Source: CAYUNW01 sp964446235 (GTDB lineage: Bacteria > Patescibacteriota > Microgenomatia > 2-02-FULL-39-11). From it: 41,870 nt of DNA. The notes beneath the pieces are model-generated. The model ran no database searches, had not been told where the DNA came from, and saw only the letters and a list, made by a program, of their open reading frames with translations. Where the stretch lies: assembly GCA_964446235.1 (NCBI GenBank), contig CAYUNW010000008.1:1-41870 (forward strand), in the 5' to 3' direction. The translations under genes were made by a program, and so were the position numbers. Every line of letters starts with the position of its first letter. Position 1 is the first letter of the stretch. Positions 41,077 through 41,870 of this stretch are shown piece after piece.

Positions 41077-41870
41077 GTATGAACGCACAACATCAAGAAG
41101 TGGCGTTTGTTGCGAAAAATCAACACTTTTTGCAGGTTCGAACTCTGGAACAGCTGCTTTAATCTCCTCCAAACCCTTTTCTATGAGGAAAAACGGTTTT
41201 TGACCATCGATCCACAACTTTTTGTCTTTTATAGTTAGGTTCGAACCAAGAGCAGCCAAAATGCGGGTTTTAGTCTTCAGATCACCTTTTTCAAACCAGT
41301 GCCGAGCATAACAGGCAAAATTAAAGGTTCTCTCGGATAGCTCTAGCCAATTGTTCATTCTCTTGTTGGTCTCGTTGATATTAGAAAGCAAGTTTTCTTT
41401 CTCTGAAAGCAGTTTTTTTCGCTGTTCAATGTATTCTTCTTCGGAAATTATGTCGCCTGACACATTTTGAGGCGAGATTTTGAGCTTTAAAAGATTATCT
41501 ATCCTCTTAACGCAATCATTGTAGGCTGACTGTTGGCTTTTCCTTATCGATTCTCTATCAACAACTTCATTATCGTTTAACTCATTTAAATATTGGATTG
41601 CCCAATCCTTGAACTTTTCCGATATTTCAAGGCGATTAAGCTCATTTCTTATCTGTTCTTCAAGATTTTCAATTCTTACACTTTTCTGTGAACAAGGTTT
41701 TTTCTTTTTAGTGCAGTGAGCATAAACATAAAACAGGAATTTTGCTCCCTTCATTTCTTCAATCGGAGTTTTACAGTTTGAGCAACAAACAGTTGTTTTT
41801 CCTTGATTAAATTTAGTCTTACAGGCACTGCAAATTATCTGATGTTTTTCCTCAAAAGTTATCGAACAGC
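41014..41870 (-). CDS. Large serine recombinase, C-terminal part (5' end outside the window)
   Basis: The frame is open from the window edge (first full codon at 41868) to TAG at 41016, about 284 residues. It begins with a recombinase zinc beta-ribbon: CSACK and CSNCK pairs, then FYVYAHCTKKKKPCSQK. A long coiled-coil region follows (the VRIENLEEQIRNELNRL segment to about residue 170 of the visible part), as in the C-terminal domain of large serine integrases. The catalytic resolvase domain must lie to the right of the window. The last ~20 residues, including RDMDSNHDTKLQRLVSYH, are the reverse complement of the tRNA-Gln gene. It probably drives integration and excision of an element extending rightwards. 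Confidence 0.85.
   Translation of the reverse strand, partial: CSITFEEKHQIICSACKTKFNQGKTTVCCSNCKTPIEEMKGAKFLFYVYAHCTKKKKPCSQKSVRIENLEEQIRNELNRLEISEKFKDWAIQYLNELNDNEVVDRESIRKSQQSAYNDCVKRIDNLLKLKISPQNVSGDIISEEEYIEQRKKLLSEKENLLSNINETNKRMNNWLELSERTFNFACYARHWFEKGDLKTKTRILAALGSNLTIKDKKLWIDGQKPFFLIEKGLEEIKAAVPEFEPAKSVDFSQQTPLLDVVRSYWLRDMDSNHDTKLQRLVSYH

Noticed and set aside
40944..41126. Minus-strand 60-codon frame across tRNA-Gln
   Set aside because: It is almost entirely the reverse complement of tRNA-Gln and its flanks; such frames are common artefacts opposite tRNA genes.
1..41870. CRISPR array, insertion sequence or rRNA operon
   Set aside because: Reading through the window I saw no regularly spaced direct repeats, no transposase and no rRNA sequence. 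The only mobility gene is the recombinase at the right edge.

Overview
The window is AT-rich bacterial DNA carrying single-copy housekeeping genes. It most resembles a Patescibacteria (CPR) genome, probably Microgenomates-like. The evidence is the low G+C, tight packing with many 4-base overlaps, tRNA genes mostly without an encoded CCA, a shortened HolA and UvrC, and small hypothetical genes of CPR type. This placement is an inference from gene content; no 16S rRNA gene is present. TGA is used as a stop, so the recoded CPR lineages are unlikely.

Layout. 1-3560: a membrane protein with conserved TM-helix repeats, tRNA-Glu, a spermidine-synthase-like methyltransferase, a ZIP metal transporter, a tandem zinc-ribbon protein and a possible small gene lacking a normal start codon. 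3565-7647: greA and typA (divergent), ppa and ychF. 7684-11952: a membrane acyltransferase, a GT-C-like membrane protein and an ABC exporter, suggesting envelope functions. 11980-13362: three minus-strand genes of unknown function. 13461-23913: a long plus-strand run with a metallopeptidase-like protein, HolA, phosphomannomutase/phosphoglucomutase, PGI/PMI, PEP synthase, GpmI, archaeal-type FBP aldolase/phosphatase and acetyl-CoA synthetase. 23922-28100: rsmI (minus), then apgM-gap-pgk. 28108-36818: lexA (minus) diverging from uvrB-uvrA-uvrC, then a small membrane protein, a YvcK/CofD-like protein and secG. 36823-38154: a membrane-anchored family 5 solute-binding protein. 38157-40924: tRNA-Arg, tRNA-Gly, a one-TM surface protein, a large pseudopilin, tRNA-Phe and tRNA-Val, all minus strand. 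41003-41870: tRNA-Gln with the 3' part of a large serine recombinase butted against it, probably the left edge of an integrated element.

How the genes fit together. The central 15 kb holds most of a gluconeogenic route: acetate activation, pyruvate to PEP, the 2-PG/3-PG step (two unrelated mutases), PGK, GAPDH, a one-protein FBP aldolase/phosphatase, then hexose-phosphate isomerisation and mutation towards sugar-1-phosphates. Enolase and triosephosphate isomerase are not in the window. A YvcK-like gluconeogenesis factor lies nearby. The lexA-uvrBAC block is a compact SOS/nucleotide-excision-repair locus.

Regulation. Many first genes have a TATAAT-like -10 box only 5-16 bases before the start codon, so their mRNAs should be leaderless or nearly so. 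Several genes inside the long operon have clear Shine-Dalgarno sequences instead.
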